Source of the DNA: Paramacrobiotus metropolitanus
Taxonomy: Eukaryota; Tardigrada; Eutardigrada; Parachela; Macrobiotidae
NCBI RefSeq assembly: GCF_019649055.1
Contig: NW_026570243.1
Span: forward strand, 868,001 to 932,000
Reading direction: 5' to 3'
Length of the DNA stretch: 64,000 bases
Shown piece after piece: positions 1 to 9,880 of this stretch (positions are counted from its first letter, which is position 1; every line of letters begins with the position of its first letter). The notes under the pieces were generated by a model, which saw nothing but the letters and a program-made list of their open reading frames with translations, was not told where the DNA came from and did not search any database. The position numbers and the translations under genes are program-made.

Positions 1-572
1 CAGATAAAATTATTTTTTTAATAATACTACGATGGTATACCACGTTTCTGCAAAAGAGATTTTTCTGAATTTGGGCCCAGAAAATGTGCGCTGATTAAGT
101 ACTGCTACAGTATCTACAGTATAAAGTACAGTACTTCTTGGTGGCTTCTACTCGTGGAAAAAGCGATGTTCTGTGTGCTTCAACGAAGTTCTATCACTTC
201 TATGCACACCCTCTGCGCATTAATAGCTTTTGTAAAAATTCTGTAACTGCAATGAACTTTGCGAAACTCGAAATGATTTTGTTAGCTTCCAATAGTAGGC
301 AGAACTGCAGGCCGCGGTGCAGCAAACGAGATATACTGAATCGTATTTCCGATTTAACGTACGTCGAAAAAATTTTACGGGATTTTAGTGCGTATTTAAA
401 TTTTGTAACTCACCATTGCGTTTTTCGCCATTCCCCATGCAAACGGCAAAGCAATAGGAAACCAGTTAAAAATCGGTTCTCTGGATTTTCTCAGAATCTG
501 ACTGTCAAACATGATAAACGCAACAACAGCGCTCGACCCCATCAGTAGATTAATAATGTAAGGTTTAAGCCT
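1..572. other. Left edge, no gene supported
   Basis: This stretch is AT-rich intergenic DNA. A 136-codon open frame exists on the plus strand (138-548), but it has no recognisable domain, its composition looks like translated non-coding DNA, and no splice or start context supports it. I see no RNA gene or repeat here. Confidence 0.4.
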
Positions 573-1256
573 TTAAGGGAAGTGGCCCGGTACATGGTAC
601 CAAATTTGTGTACATGTACGAAATCTTTCGCTTTCGCGCACTCCCAAACCCATTTTTCTCTTGTTTTATGACATTCGGTAGCCAAATGATTTGTATACAA
701 TGGCGTGAAAACCGTTTGTGCGCGCAACATCCGGTTCGAGAGTTATGGCTGTTAGAAAATTTCAAAAAGTTTAAATGCATTCCGGTGTACCAAAAGTCTC
801 ATTATGGACCGATCTCCTTCAAATTTTGCACGTAATTGCACATGGCCATGAAGATCGTTTCTACACCGATCCACTGTTCTAGCAAGTTTTTTAAATTTTA
901 AAATGAATTTCAAAAAATTTAAAATTAATTTGAAAACTGGAAAAAAATCATGGAAGTCTGGATCGGTGTAAAAACGATTTTCATGGTTATGTGCATTTAC
1001 GTGCAATATTTGAGGGTGATCGGTCCATAATGAGACTGTTGGTACACCTGAACGCGTTTAAATTTTTGGAATTTCTAACAGCCATAACTCCCGAACCGGA
1101 TGTTGCTCGCACAAGCGGTTTTCACGCCAGTGTATACAAATCTTCTGGCTGCAGAACGTCATAAATCGAAACAAAAAGTGTTTGGGAGTGCGCGAAAGTA
1201 AAAGTTTTCGTGCATGTACACGAATTTGGTACCATGTACCGGGCCACTTCCCTTAA
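573..1256. mobile_element. Foldback (MITE-like) element with TTAA ends
   Basis: The two halves of this 684-bp segment are long imperfect inverted repeats of each other. The left arm begins GGGAAGTGGCCCGGTACATG directly after TTAA (573-576), and the right arm ends with its complement directly before TTAA (1253-1256). Similarity runs almost to the centre near 900-960. A TTAA target duplication is typical of piggyBac-type elements, but the G-rich termini are not the usual piggyBac ends, so the superfamily is uncertain. No transposase is encoded; the open frames inside are by-products of the palindrome. Confidence 0.8.
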
Positions 1257-1396
1257 GGCAAATACAGCGAACACTTGTATGTTTTTGAACTGAACAGAAA
1301 GTCATTTCGGGAAGGAAGTTCGAAAGTTGAACTTACATGATACAGGTTCATGGTTTTACTCCTAACTCGTAACAGTCGACGGGGTGGCAAACTTTG

Positions 1397-2242
1397 TCAG
1401 CGAAATGATGATAAAAGGCGTCTCTCACCTGCTTCGTAAGGGAGCTTCCTAAGATCAGTGTGAAAGACCGGCTTCAAGTCGACCCGACTGCCTACATGGG
1501 TCAGCAGCATTGCCGATAGGGCTTCGATCATCCACTGCGCCGTCTTAGGGTCCGCTGCCAGACTGATAACAACGAACATGCAGCCATCTCGTTGGATTTG
1601 AAGGTGAAATCGACAGCAATCCCAAAGGGTGGCCAAACGCACGTCACCCTTCATCGTATCGCTAAAATGCTTGATGATCCGCGATCTGTCCGAGGCATCG
1701 CTCAAAACATACTGCGCTTTGTCAAACGGAACGAAGAGTTTTCTGTACATTAGCCCATCAACTCGGTATAATAGCGGTGGCTCTGTGACCGGAAGCTGGG
1801 CTGCAATTTGGCGTTTATCTACCAGTTCCATGCGACGCGGTCCAGAAGCGCCATCAGTTTCGCAACTCTGCGTTTCGACGTAAAGGACTTGGCAAGAACG
1901 GCATGTAGCAACGCAACCGACCACAATTCCAGGCCGAAAGCGAAACGGTCCGTCATCTTCATCGCGGACAGCCACAAATATTTGCTTACAAAAAATTAAC
2001 CCATACTGGGGAGGCATAGCGTCCTCATGGAATGGCAAAGGCCAAACGCGGCCCAAGTGGATCCAGCTTGGCTTCACTTTTGTGGACCCAAAATGGATAA
2101 ACGCGTAGTCTCCGGATATATTCTGAATGTTTCCCAGCCAATAAGCGTCGTTGTCATTGCGAACGGCGACAGTGTTCTGATAGCTCATTTGCTGAGCATC
2201 AAACAAGAGCCTCTTATACGGAGGCAATGACGTTGAAACCAT
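1397..2242 (-). CDS. Hypothetical protein, probable first coding exon
   Basis: This 281-codon open frame begins at an ATG preceded by an in-frame TAG eight codons upstream, so the start is credible. The N-terminal part contains a motif of the form AYWLGNIQNISGDYAFIHF and then WIHLGRVWPLP, which reads like a small beta-barrel (Tudor/SH3-like) module. The middle has two C-x2-C-like cysteines (CVATCRSC) and the C-terminal part is mixed alpha/beta. I do not recognise a named family. Near the 3' end the sequence AAGCAG|GTGAGA (boundary at 1429/1428 on the minus strand) is a strong 5' splice site, so the true exon may stop there and the last ten codons to the stop may be intronic. Downstream exons were not found before the window edge. 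Confidence 0.5.
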   Translation of the reverse strand: MVSTSLPPYKRLLFDAQQMSYQNTVAVRNDNDAYWLGNIQNISGDYAFIHFGSTKVKPSWIHLGRVWPLPFHEDAMPPQYGLIFCKQIFVAVRDEDDGPFRFRPGIVVGCVATCRSCQVLYVETQSCETDGASGPRRMELVDKRQIAAQLPVTEPPLLYRVDGLMYRKLFVPFDKAQYVLSDASDRSRIIKHFSDTMKGDVRLATLWDCCRFHLQIQRDGCMFVVISLAADPKTAQWMIEALSAMLLTHVGSRVDLKPVFHTDLRKLPYEAGERRLLSSFR

Positions 2243-4071
2243 CTTTTTCCGAGCCTTGGACCACTAAGGAACAAAAGAGTTGCTTTAAATGAGAACACCA
2301 ATAAGACAACAAGCATTTTGGAAAGTGCAGCAGTTTATTGCGATCACTGCATGTCTGCAATCTGCCTGGTCAAGCTGACACTCCTGAGAGTCGGATGTCT
2401 TCCATTTATTAGAAATACAATGGCATGCACTTTCTAACTTTGAGTCTCTGAATGATTTCACCGACCTTTTTTTTTACAACTGACAATAATATACAATATT
2501 AATAATATAATATAATATACAATATTGAGTTAAATTGTGCACCCAGTGAAAAGTACATACCGTTTATGCCAGCAGTAGATCTCTAATTTTATAAACACAC
2601 ATATAAAACAAAATATTATCGCGTGTGTAATTATATTAATAGAACTACTCTACAACTATGGAACTATTATATTACAATTATATTAATGGAACTCTGCATT
2701 GAATGCAGATTTGCTTATGCATCAAACGCACGATACCATTTAAAATAAGTTAGCAGTTATGATTTAGTAGATTGTACACGTTAAATTACGGCATTTGTCT
2801 GCTTCTCGTAAAAGCCAGATCAGTTGTATCCCGGATCAAACATTTTTTAGGTCATGCATAATCATGATGAAAGCGTTTCAATCAGAAATACATGTGTATC
2901 CGTGAAGAACCTCGAGTGGTTCCTATTTGTCTTAAGGCGAAATGGCGTGCTTGGGGTACTCCGTAACGATTTTTGAGAAAAATTACCATTGATACAGTAA
3001 CACGTAAGCTACACGATGGCGTATCGGAAATAACAATCGGCCGTCTCCACTTAAAAGAGTGAATTTTTTTCAACAACCGGTCGGTGAAAGAAAACAGTGA
3101 ATTAAACCTGCCTTGATGCAGTTGTTTCTCTGTTCAGTAAAAGCTGCCGCTGTTTCGTAGCCGGCGGTATCGGTTCGGCTTTGGGCTGCTTTACACCGCG
3201 CGCGCTGCTTGTGTGGACGATGGCCACTTGGCGCTATCGTATTGTCAGACTGAAGAGTGCCGAGCAGTGATTATCATAAGGTTAGGGAATAATTAGTCGG
3301 CACAGGTACACTACCACATTTTATGGCTTTGTTATTTACACAGATGACCACTGTCAGCGCCAGCTGATCAATAACAATCATGAGAACAATCTTCACACAT
3401 GTAACAAATTGCTGAGCGTTTCATCTGCAAGAGTATGATGCAGATTGCAGAGCAGTTTATCAGTATCACTCTAACCGTGGTGACCGTTAGCATATAAATT
3501 TATTCAGGCTGCGCATTGCTATCTATCAATTAAGAGCTAGGTTATTAACGTTAGCATAGGTGTGCTGCGTGAACGCAATTTTGGGACCTAATGCAATTAG
3601 GTGGTTGTCCCGGGTTGAACTCAAACTTCACTAAGCAATTAAGATAGATAGGTGTACGCCTGAACGGGCCCTTAGATACAGAACACTGTAACTCGGGCGT
3701 CCAATCAGCGGTAAGGGGGTGGTAACAAAATGTTACAGAACTTCCGGCACTGCATCTTACAGAACCCATTTAAAGTGCGTTTCGAGTGGTACTACTGTAG
3801 TATGGGTAACTAGGAAATTTGCTTGAAGCTATAACTTTGGTGCCGCATAAACCTGTGTTTCTAAGTTCCCCTTTTGCAAATTATCCCAGTATTTTAATTA
3901 TTTTGGCACAATCTGCTTGTCAAAATTCTACTTGTTTGGTGAGAAATGGACTTGCGAATATGGACCAAACAGCGTTGTAGTTTACGGGCGAAATTGCGTC
4001 CGCTCCACCAGCCTTTGTCACGTGATCAAAAGTGACCTGTGGCATCACTTTTATTGCCTTTATTGCAGAAC
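2243..4071. other. Intergenic DNA, AT-rich
   Basis: No gene is supported. The segment 2480-2700 is a very AT-rich stretch of repeated TATAAT/ATAATATA-like sequence. Small open frames at 2882-3076, 3551-3769 and 3917-4129 have no conserved motifs and no supporting context. Confidence 0.4.
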
Positions 4072-4290
4072 TGCGTGCGTTTCAGATTTGCTACAATTTC
4101 GAAATCTGCTACGTTTTCGCTTTCAGTAGATAAGGTAAGGTGGTGTCCGAGAAAGGTAAACGGGCAACTTGGGATATTCAAGAACTGCTTTGAAGAACAG
4201 GAAACAGTCACTAGATCAGCCTCTTACTTCAGATCGCAGACAGACAGCGTGCATTGTAGAATACTGCATTGTTAACACTCGAGTATAAGA
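4072..4290 (+). repeat. 0.2-kb dispersed repeat, copy 1
   Basis: This segment matches 18584-18787 over about 200 bp in the same orientation with few differences, beginning at GTTTCAGATTTGCTACAATTT and ending near GAGTATAAGA. The left copy has an extra insertion of about 15 bp near its 3' end (around 4258-4272). No coding capacity is visible. It contains the short inverted repeat CAGATTT...AAATCTG near its 5' end. Confidence 0.8.
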
Positions 4291-5148
4291 TGTCCCTCGA
4301 AGATATGTGGACTGTTATGTGGACAGGGAGACTAGCGCTAAGCTCATCGCATACAGGTTCAATGTGCGTGTCTAACCAGGACACATATTCTCCCAATCTC
4401 CCTCCAAATTCAAAAAATTCTCATATTTTATAAAATGGTAGTGTACTATTGTAGTATGCTTAAAAAAATATTTTTAGCTGCCATCGTCAAGGGGGCGTGG
4501 CCAGACAACAATTAAAAGTTTGCATACTACCACATACTGTGTACTGCAGTGCAGTACAAGTTTAACACCTGGTTGGAATTTTTATTTGGCATCCAAAAAC
4601 CGCTATCGATAGTCATATTTTTAACGTATTGCGTCATTCGATTCATATACGTATCAAGCAAACAAACCTAAATTGTTAAATGATCAATGTTTTTCACTTT
4701 TCGCTTAATACGGTTTCGAGTTCTGAAAGGTATTAATTCTGCAAAAATACTGGCAGACTTACTTACTTAAAAATACTTGTCGCTAGTTAAGTTATCATCA
4801 AACTTCCAGTCGATTTCTTGAAATACCTCGGAACATGAATGTTAGGAGCAAATGATTTTACATTTTTTGACATTATAGCCGTAATCAAAAGTCGAAACTA
4901 AGGATGGTTTAAATAAAAGCGCAATGCGCATCTTCCACGCACTCTGGAACTAACACAACTACTCCGCGCACTCAGTACGTTGTAAGACCAGTGAGTAAAA
5001 TGCTGCAATATGGTAAGTAGTAAGTACTGAAAATACCCCCTAGGTCCATAGTCCATACGGTTCTATACCGCAGACAGTGCGATCACGATGCCAGATAGAA
5101 GGGTAATACACGTAGCTCAGAGGCCATGTCAATCGAATCGCATATGTG
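4291..5148. other. Flank of element A
   Basis: This is AT-rich intergenic DNA with no supported gene. The last bases before element A, CATATGTG, contain the copy of the target duplication (ATGTG or TGTG) that recurs just after the element at 17405-17410. Confidence 0.4.
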
Positions 5149-5482
5149 TATAATGTTGGATTCAGGATGAATCCAGGGCAGCGTCCCAGACTGACAGGAA
5201 CCTGAGTAGCGTGCTATGCTATAAGCTATGGATAAATGTGCAACACACGACATCCCGCTAGCAAGAGCAAACTTTATCGACTGAATGAACAACTGACTGA
5301 GGCTGCACTAATCGGAGAGCCACACACAGTGTGCGCGCACCCGCATTAGGCGCCACCCACGCACGTGGTGCGAACAAAGAACGGCTTTAGCCGTCAGCCA
5401 ATGAGAAACGAGACACAACACAGACCGCATAATCCGTGGCGTAGCCCAACGAAGGTGAACGCCAGTGAAGCCATCGCTCACA
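5149..5482 (-). repeat. 3' LTR of element A
   Basis: In element orientation the LTR reads TGTGAGCGATGG...CCAACATTATA. The inner boundary is fixed by the polypurine-like tract that abuts it. The outer boundary is fixed by TTATA, which also abuts the PBS at the other LTR. A shorter TG...CA reading (5154-5482) is possible, but it would leave the flanking duplication unexplained. Confidence 0.85.
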
Positions 5483-5496
5483 TGCCTCTGGGTGGG
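5483..5496 (-). promoter_or_regulatory. Candidate 3' polypurine tract of element A
   Basis: The 14 bases immediately upstream of the 3' LTR, read on the minus strand, are CCCACCCAGAGGCA. Element B has CCCGCCCAGAGGCA at the equivalent place (49521-49534). The position and conservation argue that this primes plus-strand DNA synthesis, although only the AGAGG part is purine-rich. Confidence 0.65.
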
Positions 5497-6399
5497 ATGC
5501 CGAGCTCCGCCGAGGCTGAAGTCCTGTCTCCGATGAATCCATCTCGTTGAATGTCTGTGTGTGCTAATAGAACATCATATTGCTCTTATCCCAATTTATC
5601 ACATCAAGTCTATTATAGACAATTCCAATGCGCGATGTGAGAAATAAAGAGATCCGTATCAAAATACTATTCCATATAACAGTTAAACAGATCAACAGTT
5701 AAAAAGATCAACAGAAGCAGTTAATCAAATCATAGACTAGGATCCTCCATTTGACTCGCGTAGGTCACAGGCCCTGTCCACCGTTTTCCGCATCCTCGGC
5801 TCATTCCGCTCCATTTGAGCAACTTCGCTCGTCTCTTGAGCAACTTCGCTCGTCTCGAGCACATGAGATCCGCTTGAGAGTTTAGTGCGTATCAATTGTA
5901 CGTCTTCGGAATACTGCTTCAGCTTTGGAATAGGTGCGTATCTACTGTACGACTTCATAATAAGATCCATTTAGGTCATGGAGGGACGTCATATAGACAA
6001 GCGTAGTTCGCTTCCTCCCTGGTGAGATCATCCTTTTAGCGAGATGATCATGGGTGTGCGACATCGTCAACACGATTTCCGGTATTGGTCTTGGAGGAAC
6101 ATAGCCATTTTTGCATCGGCTTTCAAGCACATTCAGCTTGCCTCCTTAGTAAAGTTCATCTGGTCGCACGTCTCATCGTTATTATCAGAGAGCCGGCGAG
6201 GTGCACCGTAGCTGCTCCGTTAAGAGATCCGGCTAATTACCGTAGATCCCCTCACTGAGATGAGCACATATAGGAGAGCCGACCTTAAGCCGTAGCAACT
6301 CCTATCAGGTCAACTTCACTGCTCCATCAACTCATCTCCATCGCCCTGATCTCGCGGTGGGCGTTTTCGAGTTGAATCCGGCTGATATTTATCAGAAAT
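5497..6399 (-). other. 3' non-coding region of element A
   Basis: About 0.9 kb lies between the last ORF and the polypurine-like tract. It has no convincing ORF. Short direct repeats of the form CTCGTCTCTTGAGCAACTTCG occur near 5820-5860. The CAATA-loop hairpins of element B were not seen here. Confidence 0.5.
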
Positions 6400-7215
6400 T
6401 CAATCGACCGGTTCCACTGGTTTAGCTGCTGCGCCCTCATCCGCTTGAACTCGTATGGCGATGTTCCGTGGACCACGACCCTTTCCTTGTTGATTGCGTT
6501 TGATCGCATCCAACCTGTGTCGTGCGTTGTTCTCTTCGCATTGTAAAGTCCGATTTTGAGGATCGTTGGCCAACCGTTGCCTAGCGTCCTCGTACTGATC
6601 CCGGATATTCTGGTTCTTAACAGCTCGTTTTCCCGGCTTATTCGGTACTTGCACAGGTGCTAGATTCTGGGATCCGTTCCACACCAGGTGTTCTTTGATA
6701 TACTCATGAACATAATCTTTCGGTTCGATGTACGGCGTGTCCATGGTATCTCGAATGCGATCGATCCTCTCCTGGTATTGCGAATCGTGCCTTCCTTGCA
6801 AATTATCATTCTCGAATCGTTGTCTGCAAATCTCAAGCTCGTTTTTCGCTTTACGAGCTATCGCTTGATGTCTCGATGGCATCCCTAATTTAGCCGCTTT
6901 CTCCCGAAACACTGGCGGAACTATATCCCTCTCTAGGTCCGAAAATAGCTGATTCTGTGTCGGGTAATGGCCCAATCTCGCAGCAAAGACCTTCTGACCA
7001 AATGTTCTCGAATCCTGGTTGGTAGGGTCTACTGTCAATCCAATTACTGCTCGTGCCGGAAGTACTTTGAATGCCGGGTTCACGCTACGTAGCACAAATT
7101 GTGCCACATATTCTCGTCGTTCCTTAATCTCCATGTATTGGAACCGGTGTCCATCCCGTGGTATCGATTGTCTAGCAAACTCGGTAGACCACACTGTCGG
7201 ATCGGTGTATAACAA
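6400..7215 (-). CDS. Distal accessory ORF of element A
   Basis: This ORF of 271 codons is charged, rich in R, K, Q and N, and mostly helical in character. It has no membrane segment or signal peptide, so it is not envelope-like. The segment around residues 27-45 (MEIKERREYVAQFVLRSV) resembles the segment ERTDYVMATMRYR of an accessory ORF in element B (near 42640-42670) and a decayed segment in element C, which suggests a shared 3'-terminal gene. The C-terminus is basic (KGRGPRNIAIRVQ). It directly follows the point where pol should be, so it marks the right side of the internal deletion. The function is unknown. Confidence 0.6.
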   Translation of the reverse strand: MLYTDPTVWSTEFARQSIPRDGHRFQYMEIKERREYVAQFVLRSVNPAFKVLPARAVIGLTVDPTNQDSRTFGQKVFAARLGHYPTQNQLFSDLERDIVPPVFREKAAKLGMPSRHQAIARKAKNELEICRQRFENDNLQGRHDSQYQERIDRIRDTMDTPYIEPKDYVHEYIKEHLVWNGSQNLAPVQVPNKPGKRAVKNQNIRDQYEDARQRLANDPQNRTLQCEENNARHRLDAIKRNQQGKGRGPRNIAIRVQADEGAAAKPVEPVD

Positions 7216-7470
7216 GTAGTTGCTGATTCAGTAGTGATCTCCAGTCGACTGAGTCTGCTTGCTCTAAGCTCATCCTTGTAGTCGGAATCCCTTAAAAACT
7301 CTCAAAGATGGTGGAGCTGTGCATGTATCATTACTGACTGCTCCGACCCGATTTCCAGTCCCAAGTATCACAGATTTCAGCTCGCTGATCTTCAATATCA
7401 TCCATATTGTAAGTCTTGCTGATCAACCTCTGACGTTTTTGAGAGTCGTCGAATCTGGAAGTCTTTTCAT
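7216..7470 (-). other. Probable pol deletion junction in element A
   Basis: Between the pre-RT ORF and the distal accessory ORF there are only 255 bases. In element B the equivalent interval holds RT, RNase H, an integrase remnant and several other ORFs. I see no RT box, YIDD-type motif or DDE core here, so the deletion breakpoint is placed in or next to this interval by inference. Confidence 0.5.
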
Positions 7471-8526
7471 CTATTTTTTCATTTCATTTTCGATTGTCGT
7501 TTCATCTCTTTTTGCTTCTGTTACTGGGTCATTAGTCCCATCTGTGATCTTTTGGAGTTCCTCCTTGAACTTCCTCCACATTTCTCCTCTTTCTGTGATC
7601 ATCTGTGATAACTCAAATGCAGTCGGTGATCTTTCCTCTTCCACTTCGATCACCTCCGCATCAGCAACTTCTTCATATCCGACGGGTCTTTTAGTCCCGA
7701 TGAAGACACAATTCGCTTTTAAGTCTTCTGCGGTGAGTTCTCTGTTGGGAATCACCTCATATATGCACCATTTGTCGTCTCCACGTTGAGGATATTCGGC
7801 TCCATCTGGAGCTGGTGCGAAGGTCACCTTCTTCTTAACTGGGTAACCGGCTCCCACTTCTCTTCGTTTCCGATATACTTTCAGTTCGAGTATATCCTTA
7901 TCTGGCAATGGTGGGGATTCCGCTTCCAACTTTTTCCAAAACTTGACAAAGGAGCTCTCGTCTCTTTTCTCCAATGCCTTATAAAACTTTTCGAACAGCT
8001 CGTATACCGGTGTACCAAGTCCGGTTGGGAAAATGACCGTTCTTCCTTCTCCTTTATACAGATGATTTACACGGAAGTCCCAGAACAGGTCACATCTTGC
8101 GTCTTCCCACATTTCTCCTTCATCGACTATCTCATGTATCTCTCTGTTGAGCTCCGTTTGTAGCTGGTTGATCTTTGGGTCCGATGATCCCGGCTGCTGC
8201 TGGTCATCACGATTTTCCCAATAATGCATCCGTTCTTCTCTTGTCATGGTGAAGTTCCGGACACAAGACAACCATTCTTTATATCGTTGCCAATGATATC
8301 GCTCGATGTGCTGATTCCACATCGGGATCGTCCTACTTATACTTTTAACTTCCTTTTGGACATGCCCTTTCATGTCTTCGATTGCCGCGTTACACTTGGG
8401 CCAGTCAGATAGATCATCTCGGTGAGCATCTCGACAGCACTTCTCACATTTCTCTTGAGGCTGTACTCTGCACGGGTTCTCATTGTAACCGTGATGACAA
8501 CTGCTAATTCGTTCTTCCAGTGTCAT
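7471..8526 (-). CDS. Pre-RT protein of element A, downstream of protease
   Basis: The first ATG gives about 351 residues (MTLEERISSC...). The N-terminal half has many cysteines and histidines (CHHGYNENPC, CEKCCRDAH), a possible metal-binding cluster. The central part, DLFWDFRVNHL, then FVKFWKKLEAESPPLP, then KKVTFAPAPDGAEYPQRG, lines up with element B (LFWHFRDPYHL, SFWSKFGENS, KKVRLCGDVYPQEG; around 29510-29690). The C-terminal third is acidic. In element B this region sits between protease and RT. I do not know the family. A short frame just upstream (8525-8750) encodes a Lys/Glu-rich segment that probably belonged to the same reading frame before a frameshift. Confidence 0.6.
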   Translation of the reverse strand: MTLEERISSCHHGYNENPCRVQPQEKCEKCCRDAHRDDLSDWPKCNAAIEDMKGHVQKEVKSISRTIPMWNQHIERYHWQRYKEWLSCVRNFTMTREERMHYWENRDDQQQPGSSDPKINQLQTELNREIHEIVDEGEMWEDARCDLFWDFRVNHLYKGEGRTVIFPTGLGTPVYELFEKFYKALEKRDESSFVKFWKKLEAESPPLPDKDILELKVYRKRREVGAGYPVKKKVTFAPAPDGAEYPQRGDDKWCIYEVIPNRELTAEDLKANCVFIGTKRPVGYEEVADAEVIEVEEERSPTAFELSQMITERGEMWRKFKEELQKITDGTNDPVTEAKRDETTIENEMKK

Positions 8527-8731
8527 TTTGCGAGGCAAGCGAACGGGTTAATGCTGTCGTCATTTTTATCAGTTCTCACGCCATATATCGGCATCTCTTT
8601 ATGCTCATCAGATGAGATTTTGATGATCTCCGGTTTCTTTTCAACTCGATCTACTTTCATCTGTTTGATCGCTTCATCACGTATCTCACTTATGACCATC
8701 TGCTCGGCTTCCGTGATCTCCTTCAGAGCTT

Positions 8732-9880
8732 CTAGTTTCTTTTCGAACTTTTATCTCTCCATACTTTTGCAGTTTTTATTCCCAGTGCCTCTGGTACTGG
8801 GATAGACTTTGCCCACTCCATTCCAGGTGCAAGAGCTCGTTTTGCTTCAGTAGCTGCTTCGTTTTGTACGACTTCTATCTGTTCCAATGTCATCGGAGTT
8901 TCATCTTTCGTTCCCAGTGCCTCTGGTGCTGGGATAACATCTTTATCAGTTCCCTTTTGATCATTTTTCGTCGTTCCCTGTGCCTCTGGTACTGGGATAA
9001 CGACGTTTGCCTGTTCCATCGGTTTGACCGATGATCGTTTTAACCGGGTCGCTATCTCCTTTTGGATAGCTACCGTCTGCTCGAATATCGATAGTTGAGC
9101 AGGTGAACCTCCCCTTCTTTGGTTCATCACTTGCGTTCCCAGTGCCTCTGGTACTGGGATAACCTTTTGATCCGATTTAACAGCTCCTTTAACAAGTTCG
9201 GTGATCTTTCCAGCTTGAACTTTAACAGCTGATTTTGGCTCATCTTCAACTTCCTCCTTCCCATGATTATCGATCAGAACGAACTTTGTCGCCAGAAAAT
9301 CATGTCCCAATAGAACTTGTACGTCATCTGTTTTCGGTCGTACATAGAAGGAGTGTTGGCTGGTTCGTTTTCTTAGGGTCGCAGGTGCTACGCAATAGTG
9401 TGTCACGTTGAAACCTGATGTCCCGCTGATTCCTTTAATTCGCACCATCTTATCAGGTGGCAGCAGTAAGACATGGAGACCGTTCTTTTCACAGAATGGT
9501 AGACTGATTAATGACGTTTCTGCACCGGTGTCCAACATCGCCATCACCTTTATGTCACCGACTTTAACCTCGTGAGTGTACGCTTCGATCCTTTTGGGCA
9601 TGTTCCCATTTTGAACTTTAAGCGTACATTTAACTGCGATCAGTGAGACAGGTCCCGGATCCATGTCAGCTGCTGAAGAGAGCACCTGCCCGTTCGCTAA
9701 GGTGCTATTCTTCTGCAATATCGATCTCAGATGATCGATCCTATGTGGGACATTAGTTCGGACATCGTAAAATTCTCTCTTCTTATTATCTTTTGAGCTT
9801 TTTAAGTCCTCACACCCCTTTTCCTTTGCAGCTTTGACATCGCTGAAGATCTTCAACTTCATTAAGTTGCCTGTTCGCAA
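8732..9880 (-). CDS. Retropepsin-like aspartic protease, element A
   Basis: This is a 382-codon ORF. The catalytic motif is DTGAETSLIS at residues 117-126, and the second conserved segment is VLLGHDFLATKFVL at about residues 189-202, as in Ty3/Gypsy proteases. The enzyme would cut Gag and Gag-Pol. Downstream of the protease fold the sequence IPVPEALGT occurs four times with small changes (about residues 241, 295, 316 and 360), separated by acidic/basic spacers. The proline-acidic repeats could be self-cleavage sites or a binding motif, and their codons match the polypurine-tract nonamer. The ORF overlaps the end of the preceding ORF in another frame. Confidence 0.85.
   Translation of the reverse strand: MRTGNLMKLKIFSDVKAAKEKGCEDLKSSKDNKKREFYDVRTNVPHRIDHLRSILQKNSTLANGQVLSSAADMDPGPVSLIAVKCTLKVQNGNMPKRIEAYTHEVKVGDIKVMAMLDTGAETSLISLPFCEKNGLHVLLLPPDKMVRIKGISGTSGFNVTHYCVAPATLRKRTSQHSFYVRPKTDDVQVLLGHDFLATKFVLIDNHGKEEVEDEPKSAVKVQAGKITELVKGAVKSDQKVIPVPEALGTQVMNQRRGGSPAQLSIFEQTVAIQKEIATRLKRSSVKPMEQANVVIPVPEAQGTTKNDQKGTDKDVIPAPEALGTKDETPMTLEQIEVVQNEAATEAKRALAPGMEWAKSIPVPEALGIKTAKVWRDKSSKRN

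Noticed and set aside
5154-5482. TG...CA boundaries (329 bp) for the LTRs of element A
   Set aside because: They leave TTATA shared outside both LTRs and no target duplication. Including TTATA makes the PBS abut the LTR and gives a matching ATGTG or TGTG flank. The difference is only 5 bp.
6400-7215. Envelope-like third ORF in element A
   Set aside because: No signal peptide, membrane segment or cysteine pattern; the protein is charged and soluble-looking.
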